Numbered from the stretch's first letter, positions 34,379 through 44,686 are shown. The stretch is 64,000 nucleotides of DNA from Alphaproteobacteria bacterium (GCA_028284945.1 JANQQJ010000040.1:62001-126000); one strand, 5' to 3'. Notes: a model not told the origin generated them from the sequence alone. Numbers and translations are program-made.

Positions 34379-35595
34379 GCGGTTACAGCCTCAACTTCCT
34401 CATCGGCGCCGGCAGAAAAGAACCGCCTGACCGCCCGTGCGGCCTGGCGAATCCGTTGTTCATTTTCGACCAGCGCAATGCGGACATAGCCCTCGCCATA
34501 CTCACCGAAGCCAATCCCTGGCGCAACGGCAACCCCGGCTTCGCGTAGCAAGAGCTTGGCAAAACCATTGGAGCCCAGATGCGCATACTCTTCAGGCACC
34601 GGCACCCAGGCGAACATGGTCGCCTCGGGGCTGGGGATATCCCAACCGGCCTGGGCAAAACTTTGCACCAGAACGTCGCGGCGGCATTTGTAGATGCTCC
34701 GCGCTTCGGCGACGCAGTCTTGTGGACCATTGAGCGCTGCCGCAGCGGCAACCTGAATGGGCGTGAACGCGCCATAATCCAGATAGGACTTGATCCGCCC
34801 AAGCGCTGCGATCAATCGCGGATTGCCTGCCGCAAAACCGATCCGCCATCCCGGCATGGAATAGGTTTTGGACATCGACGTGAACTCAACCGCGACATCC
34901 TTTGCGCCGGGCACTTCCAGGATCGATGGTGGCGGGTTGTCGTTGAAGTAGATCTCAGAATAGGCGAGGTCCGAGAGCACATAGAGCTCGTGCTTGCGGC
35001 AGAAGCTGACGACTTCCCGGTAGAAATCCAGGTCCACGACCTTGGCCGTCGGATTGGACGGAAAGTTCAGCACCACCGCCATCGGCGCGGGCACGCTGTG
35101 CCGCATGGCGTTATCCAGCGCCCGCATGAAGGAGTCGGTAAAGTCTTCTTCCATCGGTGACGGCAGATGCCGGATGGTCGCATCGGCGATGATGAAACCG
35201 AATTGATGGATCGGATAGCTGGGGTTGGGTACCAGAATCACGTCGCCCGGCGCGCTGATGGCTGAGGCCAGATTGGCCAGCCCTTCCTTCGAACCTAGCG
35301 TCACGATGACTTCGTTTTCTGAGTCCAGATCGACGCCAAAGCGCCGCCCGTAATAGCCAGCCAGCGCCCGCCGCAATCCAGGGATGCCGCGCGAGACCGA
35401 ATACCGATGCGTCCGCGGATTGCGCACGGTTTCGATCAGCTTGTCGACAATATGCTGCGGCGTCGGAAGATCAGGGTTACCCATACCGAAATCGATAATG
35501 TCTTCACCCGCTGCGCGCGCGGCGGCCTTCATCGCATTGACTTCTGCGAAGACATAAGGCGGCAGGCGCTTGATGCGGTGAAACTCGGTTTGCAT
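34375..35595 (-). CDS. class I aminotransferase (AlaC / LL-DAP aminotransferase-like)
   Basis: 406 residues from ATG 35595; an in-frame ATG 30 bases upstream is an alternative. PLP lysine lies in SMSKTYSMPGWRIGF, with NFPSNPTA and DLAYSEIYF as cofactor-binding motifs. Gene order upstream of hom is typical of the alphaproteobacterial enzyme usually annotated LL-diaminopimelate aminotransferase or AlaC-type alanine transaminase. Which of these reactions it performs cannot be decided from sequence. Confidence 0.88.
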   Translation of the reverse strand: MQTEFHRIKRLPPYVFAEVNAMKAAARAAGEDIIDFGMGNPDLPTPQHIVDKLIETVRNPRTHRYSVSRGIPGLRRALAGYYGRRFGVDLDSENEVIVTLGSKEGLANLASAISAPGDVILVPNPSYPIHQFGFIIADATIRHLPSPMEEDFTDSFMRALDNAMRHSVPAPMAVVLNFPSNPTAKVVDLDFYREVVSFCRKHELYVLSDLAYSEIYFNDNPPPSILEVPGAKDVAVEFTSMSKTYSMPGWRIGFAAGNPRLIAALGRIKSYLDYGAFTPIQVAAAAALNGPQDCVAEARSIYKCRRDVLVQSFAQAGWDIPSPEATMFAWVPVPEEYAHLGSNGFAKLLLREAGVAVAPGIGFGEYGEGYVRIALVENEQRIRQAARAVRRFFSAGADEEVEAVTA

Positions 35596-35768
35596 GGGTC
35601 TGGCTTTCTGTGGCTGATGGGTCATCTAATAGCAGGGGCTCGGTAGGAGTCCAATTGCTGAATGGTCCGACCCTCTAACCACGGAATGCGGCGATTTAGC
35701 GGTCGCATTGCATCAAACTGTCATTTCGTTACGTTAGGTCCAAGCGGACGATGAATGGAGAGTCGCGG

Positions 35769-37550
35769 ATGGGCAAAAAAGAAACAGAGAATCCGACAGA
35801 CGGTGCATCGATTGCCGCTGATCTCGCGCAGGTCTCTGCGCAGTATCAGATGCTGATGGCCGATTACATGACCCGCCATCCGCAGACCCGTGAGTTCCCC
35901 GACACGGATCCATTCAACACCTCCGATGCATGGGCCGCGCTAGCACAGGCCTGGATGGCCAATCCCATGCAGATTCTGGAAGCCCAGCTTGATCTTTTCC
36001 GTGGGCTGACCCAACTCTGGCAGAACATGGCTATGCAGGCGATGGGGCAGACCGCGCCGCCCGTCATAGAGCCGGAACAGGGTGACAGGCGCTTTTCCCA
36101 CGAGGACTGGGACGAAAACCAGATTTTCAGTTTTATCAAGCAGTCCTACCTGCTGACATCGCGCTGGTTTCTCAATGCGGTCAAAGACACCGAAGGACTA
36201 GACCGGGAGACACGGATCAAACTGGAATTCTTCTCCAAACAGTTTGTCGATGCGCTGTCGCCGACCAACTTCGTCATGACCAATCCGGAAGTGCTGCAAA
36301 AGACATTCGAGTCAGGCGGCGAAAACCTGCTGCGCGGTCTGAAGAACGTCCTGAATGACCTGGAAAAAGGTGACGGCGAACTCAAAATCTCCATGACCGA
36401 CCCGGACGCGTTCGAGGTCGGACAGAATATCGCAACGACCCCGGGCAAGGTGATCTATCAAAACGATATTCTGCAGCTCATCCAATACGAGCCGACCACG
36501 GAAAAGGTCTTCAAGCGGCCGCTTCTGATCATGCCGCCTTGGATCAACAAGTTCTATATCCTCGACCTGCAGCCGAAAAACTCGTTCGTCAAATGGGCGC
36601 TGGACAAGGGCTATACCGTTTTCGTGGTCTCATGGGTCAATCCGGATGAGCGCCTCGCGGAGAAGACGTTCGAAGACTATATGTTCGAGGGCCCGCTCGA
36701 TGCGCTCGATGCCATTGAGGCGGCAACCGGCGAAAAATCGGTCAACGTGATCGGCTATTGCATCGGCGGCACGCTGCTGGCCTCTACCCTTGCCTATATG
36801 GCGGCGAAGGGCGACAAGCGCTTCAACGCGGTAACCTTCTTCACAGCCCAGGTCGATTTCTCCGAGGCAGGCGACCTAAAAGTCTTCATCGACGACGAAC
36901 AAATTGAGTCGATGGAAGAGGAAATGGCCGAGAAAGGTTACCTGGACGCGAAGTCGATGCAGCAAACCTTCAATATGCTGCGGTCAAATGATCTGATCTG
37001 GTCGTTCGTCGTGAACAACTACCTGCTGGGCAAAGAACCCGTTCCGTTCGACCTGCTTTACTGGAATTCCGATTCCACCCGCATGCCCCGCGCCCTGCAC
37101 AGCTTTTACCTGCGCAAATTCTACAATGAGAACAAACTGATAGAACCGGGCGGGATCACACTTGGCGGCGTGCCTCTTGATCTGAGCCTGATTGAAAACC
37201 CTGTCTATCTGCAGGCCGGGCGCGAGGATCACATTGCCCCTTATCAGTCTGTTTTTAAAGCCGTTCACCACTTTTCGGGCCCCACCCGGTTCATGCTGGC
37301 CGGCTCAGGACATATTGCCGGTGTGATCAATCACCCCGACGCCAAAAAGTACAATTTTTCGATCAATCCAGAGAACCCAACAAACCTGGATGAGTGGATC
37401 ACAGGCGCGAAAACCACACCCGGATCATGGTGGCCCGACTGGCATAAATGGCTGTCCAAAAAGTCCGGAAAAAAGGTTCCGGCACGGCACCCGGGAGACG
37501 GCAAACTTACCCCTATCGAGAACGCCCCGGGCAGCTACGTCAAAGCCTAA
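35769..37550 (+). CDS. phaC: class I polyhydroxyalkanoate synthase
   Basis: 593 residues from ATG 35769, preceded by TGGAGAG. It polymerises 3-hydroxyacyl-CoA into storage granules. The lipase-like box GYCIGGTL holds the catalytic cysteine; the aspartate is in GREDHIAP and the histidine in GSGHIAGV. The N-terminal 200 residues form the PhaC_N domain with WFLNAVKDTEGLD. The length fits class I. phaA, phaB and phasin genes are not in the window, so the gene is a single unit, divergent from the aminotransferase. Confidence 0.95.
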   Translation: MGKKETENPTDGASIAADLAQVSAQYQMLMADYMTRHPQTREFPDTDPFNTSDAWAALAQAWMANPMQILEAQLDLFRGLTQLWQNMAMQAMGQTAPPVIEPEQGDRRFSHEDWDENQIFSFIKQSYLLTSRWFLNAVKDTEGLDRETRIKLEFFSKQFVDALSPTNFVMTNPEVLQKTFESGGENLLRGLKNVLNDLEKGDGELKISMTDPDAFEVGQNIATTPGKVIYQNDILQLIQYEPTTEKVFKRPLLIMPPWINKFYILDLQPKNSFVKWALDKGYTVFVVSWVNPDERLAEKTFEDYMFEGPLDALDAIEAATGEKSVNVIGYCIGGTLLASTLAYMAAKGDKRFNAVTFFTAQVDFSEAGDLKVFIDDEQIESMEEEMAEKGYLDAKSMQQTFNMLRSNDLIWSFVVNNYLLGKEPVPFDLLYWNSDSTRMPRALHSFYLRKFYNENKLIEPGGITLGGVPLDLSLIENPVYLQAGREDHIAPYQSVFKAVHHFSGPTRFMLAGSGHIAGVINHPDAKKYNFSINPENPTNLDEWITGAKTTPGSWWPDWHKWLSKKSGKKVPARHPGDGKLTPIENAPGSYVKA

Positions 37551-37648
37551 CCCCCTAGAATATCAATCAATTTTGAAATGGTGCCCCCGCGGGCCGTTCG
37601 CGGTACTATAACCTTCAGGACCGTCAGTCCGGAGGTTTGAAACCGCAT

Positions 37649-38386
37649 ATGAACCTGAAAAAAATCATATCATGGCTTTGCGTTGCCGCGGGGTTGTTCT
37701 TGTTGGTCATGGCCGTGGTCCTGTCCGGCGACCGGATCAACCTGTTGATCAGCGGCACCACCACTCAGGGCCTGGTTGCTTCAAATAACATCGTGTTGGG
37801 CGCTGACCGGGGATGCAGCGCCAGCGCCTGCAGCCATCCTTTTGTCGAGTTCCAATCGCAGGATGGCCGGCGCCTAAATTTCCTCAGCCGGTTCGGCGCG
37901 GCCGAATCGCAATACGCGCCCGGTGAACGGGTTGAGGTCATTTATACAAATGGCGGTGCGACACTGGCCGAGATTAATGATTTTGGCCGCCTCTGGACCA
38001 GTTTGCTGGTGACGGCTGGACTGGGGATTTTGCTGATTGCAACCGGCTTTTTCTACGGGCGTAGCAAACCTCCGCGCCCGGCCGGCGCGCCGGTCCGCGT
38101 CAAGAGCAATCCCTGGCTCAAGCAGAACGGCTATCCGATTCAAGCCGTCGTGCAATCCGTCGCGCGAACAATGGTACGCGGCGACAACCCACGCCCGGGA
38201 TGGCAGATCGTTACCAAAGGAACCGCACCGCGGGGCCCCAAAACCCTGGTTTATCGAACCGAACCGCTTGATTTCGATCCGTCCGGTAAGGTTTCTGCGG
38301 GCGATACGTTGACGGTTCTGGTCGATCCGGACAATCCGGACGATTACTGGATCGACACGGAGAATCTCCGCGAAGCTGCCACCTAA
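37649..38386 (+). CDS. DUF3592 membrane protein
   Basis: 245 residues with membrane helices near residues 5-25 and 115-135 and two beta-rich soluble parts (RGCSASACSHPFVEFQSQDG and a C-terminal VDPDNPDDYWID). The YxPGE, V.YTNGG and VDPDNP patterns are typical of DUF3592. ATG 37649 is taken as start, with GGAGG about 13 bases upstream. Function unknown. It converges with the gamma carbonic anhydrase gene and overlaps it by 4 bases. Confidence 0.8.
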   Translation: MNLKKIISWLCVAAGLFLLVMAVVLSGDRINLLISGTTTQGLVASNNIVLGADRGCSASACSHPFVEFQSQDGRRLNFLSRFGAAESQYAPGERVEVIYTNGGATLAEINDFGRLWTSLLVTAGLGILLIATGFFYGRSKPPRPAGAPVRVKSNPWLKQNGYPIQAVVQSVARTMVRGDNPRPGWQIVTKGTAPRGPKTLVYRTEPLDFDPSGKVSAGDTLTVLVDPDNPDDYWIDTENLREAAT

Positions 38387-38916
38387 GCGTCCCTGTACTC
38401 CCGGCAGCGCTGAATGTAGCCCTCGGTCAAGTGCCGGTTATGAGCGATCTCGGCATCACTTAAGTCACGCATATATTTGGCCGGTCGGCCGCCCCACAGC
38501 TGGCCAGCAGGAACCCGTTTTCCAGGTGTCACGAGGGATCCCGCAGCAATCATCGCGCCAGGCTCCACGACTACATCGTCCATCACCGTGCTGCCCATGC
38601 CGATCAGGCATCCTTCCTGCAGCGTGCAGGCATGCAGCAGCACCATATGGCCGACCAGAACCATATCTCCGATGATCGTCGGACTGCCGCCATCAGTAAC
38701 ATGAATGACCGAACCGTCCTGTACGTTCGACCCCGCTCCAATCCGAATGTAATTCACGTCACCACGAACAACACAGTTGAACCAGATGCTGGACTCCGCG
38801 CCGATCTCGACATCGCCGATCACCCGGGCGCCATCGGCAATGAACGCGCTCGCATCGACCTTGGGCGTAACGCCCTTATAGGGAATCAGCTGCCTTGTGC
38901 CCTTGCTATTGGACAT
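38383..38916 (-). CDS. gamma-class carbonic anhydrase-like protein
   Basis: 177 residues of left-handed beta-helix hexapeptide repeats with a C-terminal helix. The zinc histidines expected for the family are in VIHVTDGG and VLVGHMVLLHAC. Related to YrdA/PaaY/CaiE proteins, many of which lack proven carbonic anhydrase activity. Its ATG overlaps the argC stop by one base (TGATG), so it is translationally coupled to argC. Confidence 0.9.
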   Translation of the reverse strand: MSNSKGTRQLIPYKGVTPKVDASAFIADGARVIGDVEIGAESSIWFNCVVRGDVNYIRIGAGSNVQDGSVIHVTDGGSPTIIGDMVLVGHMVLLHACTLQEGCLIGMGSTVMDDVVVEPGAMIAAGSLVTPGKRVPAGQLWGGRPAKYMRDLSDAEIAHNRHLTEGYIQRCREYRDA

Positions 38917-40043
38917 CAGGGGAACAACGGCAATTGCTCAAGGCCGGTGGTTTCCGGCAGGCCAAACATCAGGTTCATATTCTGGATCGCCTGTCCCGAG
39001 GAGCCCTTGACCAGATTATCGATGGCAGACACGACAACGGCACGGTCACCGCGCCGGTCAGCCGCGACCCCAATGAAACAGTAATTCGACCCGACAACAT
39101 GGCGGGTGGACGGCACCTCGCCAAAGTTCAGCACCTGAACGAACGGCTCATCAGCAAAGCGGGTGACCAGCACATCATGTAACGACTGGGCGTCAGCACC
39201 TTCGTTGAGATCGACATAGATGGTCGATAATTCACCTCTGTTCATGGGCAACAAATGCGGGGTGAAGGTCACGTTAACATCGTTACCTGCCGCAGCGGAC
39301 AGCTCCTGATCGATTTCCGGACCATGCCGGTGTTTTCCGACGCCATAAGCATGCGTCCCGGTCGAGACCTCGGTATAGAGATTGGCCTCTTTGAGCGACC
39401 GACCCGCTCCCGTCACACCGGATTTGGCATCGATGATGACGCTGTCATTGTCGATCAGCCCTGACGCCACCAGCGGAATCAGCGCCAGCAATGCACCAGT
39501 GGGATAGCAACCGGGGCACGCGACCAGATCGGCACTCCGAATATCCTCGCGGTAAAACTCGGTCAGGCCATAGACAGCAATTTTCTGAAGGTCGGGCGCT
39601 AGGTGCTCGTGACCATACCATTGAGCGTAGGTGTCCACATTCCGCAGCCGGAAGTCCGCCGACACGTCGATCACCTTCACCGCCCCGGGGATCTCGGCGA
39701 CATAATCTTCGATGTCATGTTCGCCCAGCAGATCATCGACCAGCGTATGGCCGGTCTTGTGGAACAGCCCCCGCACAACTTCCTGCGTGGTGCCATGTGG
39801 CAGGCAGCAGAACACCACATCAACCTCAAGCCCTGCCCACTCCACTTCGTCGATTGACATCAGGTTCGGTAGATCGAGCGTTACCAGATGTGGGAAGACG
39901 GCACCCAACGGCTCGCCAGCACGGCGATCCGCCGTCATCACAACGATCTCAACATTGGGATGCCGGGCAAGCAGCCGGATGGCGTCCGCCCCCGTATAAC
40001 CGCTGGCGCCCAGTATGGCCGCCCTGATGGTTCTGGTACTCAT
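38916..40043 (-). CDS. argC: N-acetyl-gamma-glutamyl-phosphate reductase
   Basis: Third step of arginine synthesis; 375 residues. GASGYTGADAIRLLARHP is the NADP-binding start, the active-site cysteine is in VACPGCYPTGALL, and HRHGPEI supplies the catalytic histidine region. The start MSTRTIRAA is chosen to begin the Rossmann fold. Length about 30 residues over the shortest ArgC types but normal for type 1. Confidence 0.95.
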   Translation of the reverse strand: MSTRTIRAAILGASGYTGADAIRLLARHPNVEIVVMTADRRAGEPLGAVFPHLVTLDLPNLMSIDEVEWAGLEVDVVFCCLPHGTTQEVVRGLFHKTGHTLVDDLLGEHDIEDYVAEIPGAVKVIDVSADFRLRNVDTYAQWYGHEHLAPDLQKIAVYGLTEFYREDIRSADLVACPGCYPTGALLALIPLVASGLIDNDSVIIDAKSGVTGAGRSLKEANLYTEVSTGTHAYGVGKHRHGPEIDQELSAAAGNDVNVTFTPHLLPMNRGELSTIYVDLNEGADAQSLHDVLVTRFADEPFVQVLNFGEVPSTRHVVGSNYCFIGVAADRRGDRAVVVSAIDNLVKGSSGQAIQNMNLMFGLPETTGLEQLPLFP

Positions 40044-40177
40044 TGTCTTTTCCTTACCGTCACTTGGCGCGAAACCTAGGCTTCGCGGCTTCTTCAATCA
40101 AGCAGGCCGGCAACCGAATCGAAAAAGCTGCCTTTCCACCTTATATTCTAGGCCATGCCTAACCTGGAACGCCGATC

Positions 40178-40492
40178 ATGAACCGACTGTGCACGACCCT
40201 ATTGCTTGTTCTCTATGCCTCCTCCGCGACAGCCCAGATCGCCGATCGTACCGGGCTGCTTGAGGAAGCGCAGGCGTTTGGCACGCTGATCGGCCAGGCT
40301 GCCCAATGCGATGTCCCGCCAGAGGCTATCCAGGCCTATGTCAGCGAGGCGCTGCCAACCCGATTGCCCGCGACCGGCGACGCAGCCTTCGACGAGCAAA
40401 TGAACCAGGCCTTCGAGCAGGCGATGCGCGGTGCAGCAGTGCCAGAGGCCGGCTGCGACCAGGTGGTCGCGGCCGTTACGCCTGATAGCTAG
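40178..40492 (+). CDS. small secreted hypothetical protein
   Basis: 104 residues with signal peptide MNRLCTTLLLVLYASSATA. The mature part is helical, acidic, with two cysteines (AAQCDVP and EAGCDQV) that may form a disulfide bridging a helical hairpin. No family recognised. Its 3' end overlaps the converging MATE gene by 17 bases. Confidence 0.65.
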   Translation: MNRLCTTLLLVLYASSATAQIADRTGLLEEAQAFGTLIGQAAQCDVPPEAIQAYVSEALPTRLPATGDAAFDEQMNQAFEQAMRGAAVPEAGCDQVVAAVTPDS

Positions 40493-41879
40493 GTCGTCGC
40501 CGGTCCCGCGCCGCCAGATAGGCAAACCGCGCGCTTAGCAAGCCGACGGACACGACGCTGGCCAGGATGAAAGATTCGAATAGTCCGCTGGTTCCATGAC
40601 CCAGCGGAAACGCGAAGTACCACGCCAGCGGCACCATCAAACCAAGATAAGAAACGGTGTGTGATGCAGTCGGGAACCATTTGTCATGGCGGCCGCGCAA
40701 GGCGTTGGCCAATACGGTTTGCGCCCCGTCCAGGATCAGCGCGAACCCACCCAGGAAATAGAGCGGTTTGGCCGCCGCGATCACCGCCGGATCATCGGTA
40801 AAAATCCCGCCGATAAGGCCTGGCGCAAACAACAGCAGGAGCGCGGCAGGGATCTGAATGGTGACATTGAGGCCAAGCCCGGTCCATCCAGCCAGCGCCA
40901 TATCCCTCGTGTCACGCCTGCCATAGGCATCACCGACCTGAACGCCTGTGGCACTGGCGATACCGGCCGCTGCCATGAAGAAGAACCCGAACACAGCAAA
41001 CACGATGTTGGTTGATGCGATGGCCAGGGCGCCCAACCAGCCCGCCAGTATGAACAGGGCGGTGAACGCGCCGTGCTCAATCCCGAAACTCAGCGCAGCT
41101 GCATAGCCCAGACGCCGCTGTTCGGCCCAGCTGGCGAAGGTCCCTTTTGGCTTCAGCCGGGTCCCGTACGTGGCGTGGTCGCGCATATAGAGCACATAGA
41201 GCACGATACTTGCGGTCAGCACGAAGCGGACGGTCGTGGTTGCCCAGGCAGACCCTTCCGCGCCCATGGCTGGAAACCCTAGATTGCCATAGATCAGCAT
41301 CCAGTTAACGAAGACGTTCAGAATGTTCGCGCCAACCATCAGAACGACGCCCGGCAATGTCCTTTTGATGCCTTCCAGGAAGTACATGGAGGAGATGTAG
41401 ACAATGCCCATCGGCATGCCGTAGCCATAGATCTGCGTCACCCGTCCGGCGCCTTCGGCAATCGGTGCCTCAATCTGGACGGCCAGCAAAACCTCCTCGC
41501 CGAAATAGCAGAACAGCGAGAGCACACAGCCCAGCGCAAAGGCATAAGGCATCGAACGCCGCCATGCCGCGCCCGCTTTGGTCAAGTTGCCCTCACCATA
41601 AGCGTTGGCTGACATGATCAACGTGCCCAGCATCATGCCCATGGCAGGCACAAAGAGGATGCCGACGACGGTGCCGGCCATGCTCTGATAGGCCAGTTCG
41701 GCAGTATCGAACCGCCCGACCATGGCCGTGTCGACCAGCTGCATCGTCATCCAGCCAACGCGTGCGATAACGATCGGCACCGCAAGCTGGAACAGCACGG
41801 TGACCTGCCGGCGAATCTGCTCTGTTCTTGCCCTTTCTCCCGGCGAAATAGAGCCGGCGGCGCTAAAATCTTTCATCAT
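40476..41879 (-). CDS. MATE-family efflux transporter
   Basis: 467 residues with 12 predicted membrane helices in two homologous halves; the conserved MATE motifs include the N-terminal VDTAMVGRFDTAELA and, in the second half, SFGIEHGAFTALFILAGWLG. Exports cationic drugs or metabolites by H+ or Na+ antiport. No regulator adjacent. Confidence 0.92.
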   Translation of the reverse strand: MMKDFSAAGSISPGERARTEQIRRQVTVLFQLAVPIVIARVGWMTMQLVDTAMVGRFDTAELAYQSMAGTVVGILFVPAMGMMLGTLIMSANAYGEGNLTKAGAAWRRSMPYAFALGCVLSLFCYFGEEVLLAVQIEAPIAEGAGRVTQIYGYGMPMGIVYISSMYFLEGIKRTLPGVVLMVGANILNVFVNWMLIYGNLGFPAMGAEGSAWATTTVRFVLTASIVLYVLYMRDHATYGTRLKPKGTFASWAEQRRLGYAAALSFGIEHGAFTALFILAGWLGALAIASTNIVFAVFGFFFMAAAGIASATGVQVGDAYGRRDTRDMALAGWTGLGLNVTIQIPAALLLLFAPGLIGGIFTDDPAVIAAAKPLYFLGGFALILDGAQTVLANALRGRHDKWFPTASHTVSYLGLMVPLAWYFAFPLGHGTSGLFESFILASVVSVGLLSARFAYLAARDRRRPSYQA

Positions 41880-41937
41880 CGTGGCCGTCAGGCCGTCCGC
41901 AAGTCAGCGATCCTCAATTGCGGCGGCCCCAACGCTC

Positions 41938-42705
41938 CTAAGCTAAGTTCTTCTGCAATACCGGCAGAATGTCCAAAATCTGTTTCCGGTCCCAAAGGCA
42001 CATTTCCTTGGCCTGCTGCGACCCTTCTCCATCGCGAATCCGATACCGGACATCCTGGGGAAACGAAAACGGTGGCGAGAAAAGATCAAATCGTCGCCAC
42101 ATGCCCGACTCGATATCCGAATTCTCAAACTCCCGGTCTTTCAGGTGTGTCGTCGTGAGCACATAGCGGATGTTCGACCTGCAGAAGTTCTCCATGGCCG
42201 CCAGAATGTCGCGATACGACAGGTGAAACAGGCAGTCGCGGCAGATCCAAAGGTCGGCGTCGGGAAACGGATCCTTCGTTATGTCGAATTGCTGAAACCG
42301 CACATGGTCGCCAGCGAATTCCGCGTTGTTTTTGTCGACCAGCGCTCCCACGATGTCACCTCCGATATAGGTAAACGCATTGTCGCGGCACACCAGCTTC
42401 ATCCAGTTAAAGTCGCCGCACGGTGCATCAAAGACCGACTCAACTGAAAACTGTTCCATCATGGTCGGCAGTTCCGACCTCAGATTCTCGGTCGTCTCGA
42501 GGGTTGAGCCGGGTCCGCTTAGACTTTCATCGCTGCCCCAATAGTTTTTCTCCTGAATGGTCGAAAACCGTCCTTCAAGCGAAGATTCACTGAGAATTTT
42601 GTTACGCGTCATCAACAGCTGCACCCTGTCCGCGGCCCTGCGCGCCGCGCCAACAAAACCATGCCGTTGTATGGCAGCAAGCGTTCGTGTTGTGAGTCCG
42701 GCCAT
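41938..42705 (-). CDS. class I SAM-dependent methyltransferase
   Basis: 255 residues from ATG 42705. The N-terminal 70 residues are helical; the SAM core begins with VFDAPCGDFNWMKLV (about 95) and LWICRDCLFHLSY. The cysteine-rich DAPCGDFNWM motif is shared by a small group of methyltransferases found near polysaccharide genes. Substrate unknown. Confidence 0.82.
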   Translation of the reverse strand: MAGLTTRTLAAIQRHGFVGAARRAADRVQLLMTRNKILSESSLEGRFSTIQEKNYWGSDESLSGPGSTLETTENLRSELPTMMEQFSVESVFDAPCGDFNWMKLVCRDNAFTYIGGDIVGALVDKNNAEFAGDHVRFQQFDITKDPFPDADLWICRDCLFHLSYRDILAAMENFCRSNIRYVLTTTHLKDREFENSDIESGMWRRFDLFSPPFSFPQDVRYRIRDGEGSQQAKEMCLWDRKQILDILPVLQKNLA

Positions 42706-42794
42706 TATTCTGGTCCTGTCCTTTAACGGGGCTGAATGGGTCACTGTGTGGGCTTGAAGAGAGTAACCTGGAAACAAACACACCTGTCTGAGGT

Positions 42795-42828
42795 TAAAAA
42801 AAGGGGCCGCGGTTTCCCGCAGCCCCCG
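42795..42828 (-). terminator. rho-independent terminator of rplM-rpsI
   Basis: On the minus strand GGGGCTGCGGG pairs with CCGCGGCCCC around an AAA-type loop and is followed by a run of seven T. It lies 27 bases past rpsI. Confidence 0.92.
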
Positions 42829-42854
42829 GAAATTCCGATGTTTTCTTAGCGCGT

Positions 42855-43331
42855 TTAACGCTTTGAGAACTGGAAGCTGCGACGTGCTTTCGCACGGCCA
42901 TATTTCTTACGCTCTACCACACGCGAGTCACGGGTCAGGAAGCCTTTTTCCTTCAGCGGCTTGCGCAGGGCCGGCTCAAAGAGGGTCAGAGCCTTGGAAA
43001 TGCCATGTCGGACGGCACCAGCCTGACCGGACAACCCACCGCCCTTGACCGTACACCAGACATCGTACTGATCGCGGCGCTCTGCAACTTCGAACGGCTG
43101 GCGCAGGATCATCCGAAGAACCGGACGGGCGAAATACACGTCCTGATCGCGGCCATTGACGATGACCCGGCCCGATCCCGGTTTAATCCAGACACGTGCC
43201 ACGGCGTTCTTCCGCTTGCCGGTCGCATAGGAGCGGCCTTGCGCGTCAATCTGAGGCTCCGGCATTGGCGCCGCGGTCTCGGCAGTCGCCGCACCCAGGT
43301 CGCTCAAATCTGTAATGACATCATCAGCCAT
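42855..43331 (-). CDS. rpsI: 30S ribosomal protein S9
   Basis: 158 residues with an alphaproteobacterial N-terminal extension of about 30 residues before the conserved [15 protein letters not shown]. The C-terminus ends [11 protein letters not shown], the tail that contacts P-site tRNA. Co-transcribed with rplM, which ends 3 bases upstream. Confidence 0.98.
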   Translation of the reverse strand: MADDVITDLSDLGAATAETAAPMPEPQIDAQGRSYATGKRKNAVARVWIKPGSGRVIVNGRDQDVYFARPVLRMILRQPFEVAERRDQYDVWCTVKGGGLSGQAGAVRHGISKALTLFEPALRKPLKEKGFLTRDSRVVERKKYGRAKARRSFQFSKR

Positions 43332-43334
43332 GAT

Positions 43335-43799
43335 CTAGAGGCCCTTCTTGTTCTTGCTGTTACGCGACCCGAAATCGAGAACCTCAGGCGACTGCGCTTC
43401 ATGCGGATGATCAGGGCCGGCATAGACACGAAGTTTCTTAAACTGTGCCCGGCCAAGCGGTCCCCGCGGGATCATCCGTTCAACGGCCTTCATCACAACC
43501 CGCTCGGGATGCGCGCCGTCCAGAATCTGTCCGGCGGTCCGCTGCTTGATGCCGCCGGGATAGCCGGTGTGCCAGTAATAGGTCTTGTCGGCCCGCTTGT
43601 TACCGGTCAGCGCAACCTTGTCGGCATTGATGATGACGACATGATCGCCACAGTCGATATGCGGCGTGTACATCGGCTTACGCTTGCCGCGCAGAAGCAT
43701 GGCGACTTCAGATGCCAAACGGCCCAGTACAAGGCCTTCAGCGTCGATCAGATGCCATTTGCGCTCCACCTCAGAGGGTTTCGCGGAATAGGTTTTCAT
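43335..43799 (-). CDS. rplM: 50S ribosomal protein L13
   Basis: 154 residues, early-assembling large-subunit protein. [16 protein letters not shown] and [12 protein letters not shown]-like [16 protein letters not shown] are conserved. First gene of the rplM-rpsI operon; the region upstream is AT-rich and probably holds its promoter. Confidence 0.98.
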   Translation of the reverse strand: MKTYSAKPSEVERKWHLIDAEGLVLGRLASEVAMLLRGKRKPMYTPHIDCGDHVVIINADKVALTGNKRADKTYYWHTGYPGGIKQRTAGQILDGAHPERVVMKAVERMIPRGPLGRAQFKKLRVYAGPDHPHEAQSPEVLDFGSRNSKNKKGL

Positions 43800-43945
43800 A
43801 GCTCGGATCCTGAACCTGTTGGGAGCGCTCGCGCCCCACTGAAATCAAGGCGCGCAGTATGATTATCCTGAGCGCCAAGTCAATATCTGATAGTTACTAA
43901 ATTCTTCGTAAAAACAACGACTTAAATTTGAGGTATTATAGTACC

Positions 43946-44686
43946 CTATAAATTTGTTGGTGTTTCCTCGACAGCATCCCCGCCTTCAAGAACAACGACC
44001 TGGACAACAGGCACAAAACCCTTGGCAATCAGATGGACGATTTTTACCGACCCGACATCGACCCGGACCGGATAGCCATGGGGCACCAGGAATTGCCGAA
44101 ACTGGATCGCGGGCTCTCCCTCAACCAAAGCGCCCGACAACTGCGCGAACCCCAGGCCCGGCTCGTCACGGTGCAGCATCAACACCAGCTCTGGTGTGTC
44201 GAAATCGACTGGCGTTCCCAAATGTGCTGAAAGCGAGAGCGCAAGTTTGCTCATCGCCACCTCATTATAGAGCACATCCACCTGCACGCGTTCCGCCGTC
44301 CGCTGCAACAAGAGCCCCAAAACCTGGTCCCCTGCGCCGCGCCAATCAGCGGCGTTGGCCGTCATGGGCAGCGCCGTTTCAATTTCCAGCGTTACGGCGC
44401 CATCAACATCCGACCCACAGGAAGCGGCCTCAGCCTCAGCGAAGAATGGATCGAGAACCGCTTTGAGATCGTCCCATGACCGTTCGCAAGCTGTGACGTC
44501 TGACAATGGCAAGACGATACGAGCGGCCGCCTCACCACTTGTCTCTGGCTCTGCGGATATCGCCAGAACGTCTTCTAGGTGAATCTCAGCCGTAACGATC
44601 GGTTTGCACGCGGCCAGAAATCCCGCAGCGGCGGCGAAAAGCACACGGCTGAAATGTCGTCTGCTGAAAATCGAGGCTCGAACCAT
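43946..44686 (-). CDS. lipoprotein with Tat-like signal, hypothetical
   Basis: 246 residues. The N-terminus contains SRRHFSRVLFAAAAGFLAAC, combining a twin-arginine pattern with a lipobox (LAAC, cysteine at about 27), so it is likely a Tat-exported lipoprotein. The rest is beta-rich and acidic with two further cysteines (VTACERS and AASCGSD) about 30 residues apart. No family recognised with confidence. Confidence 0.75.
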   Translation of the reverse strand: MVRASIFSRRHFSRVLFAAAAGFLAACKPIVTAEIHLEDVLAISAEPETSGEAAARIVLPLSDVTACERSWDDLKAVLDPFFAEAEAASCGSDVDGAVTLEIETALPMTANAADWRGAGDQVLGLLLQRTAERVQVDVLYNEVAMSKLALSLSAHLGTPVDFDTPELVLMLHRDEPGLGFAQLSGALVEGEPAIQFRQFLVPHGYPVRVDVGSVKIVHLIAKGFVPVVQVVVLEGGDAVEETPTNL

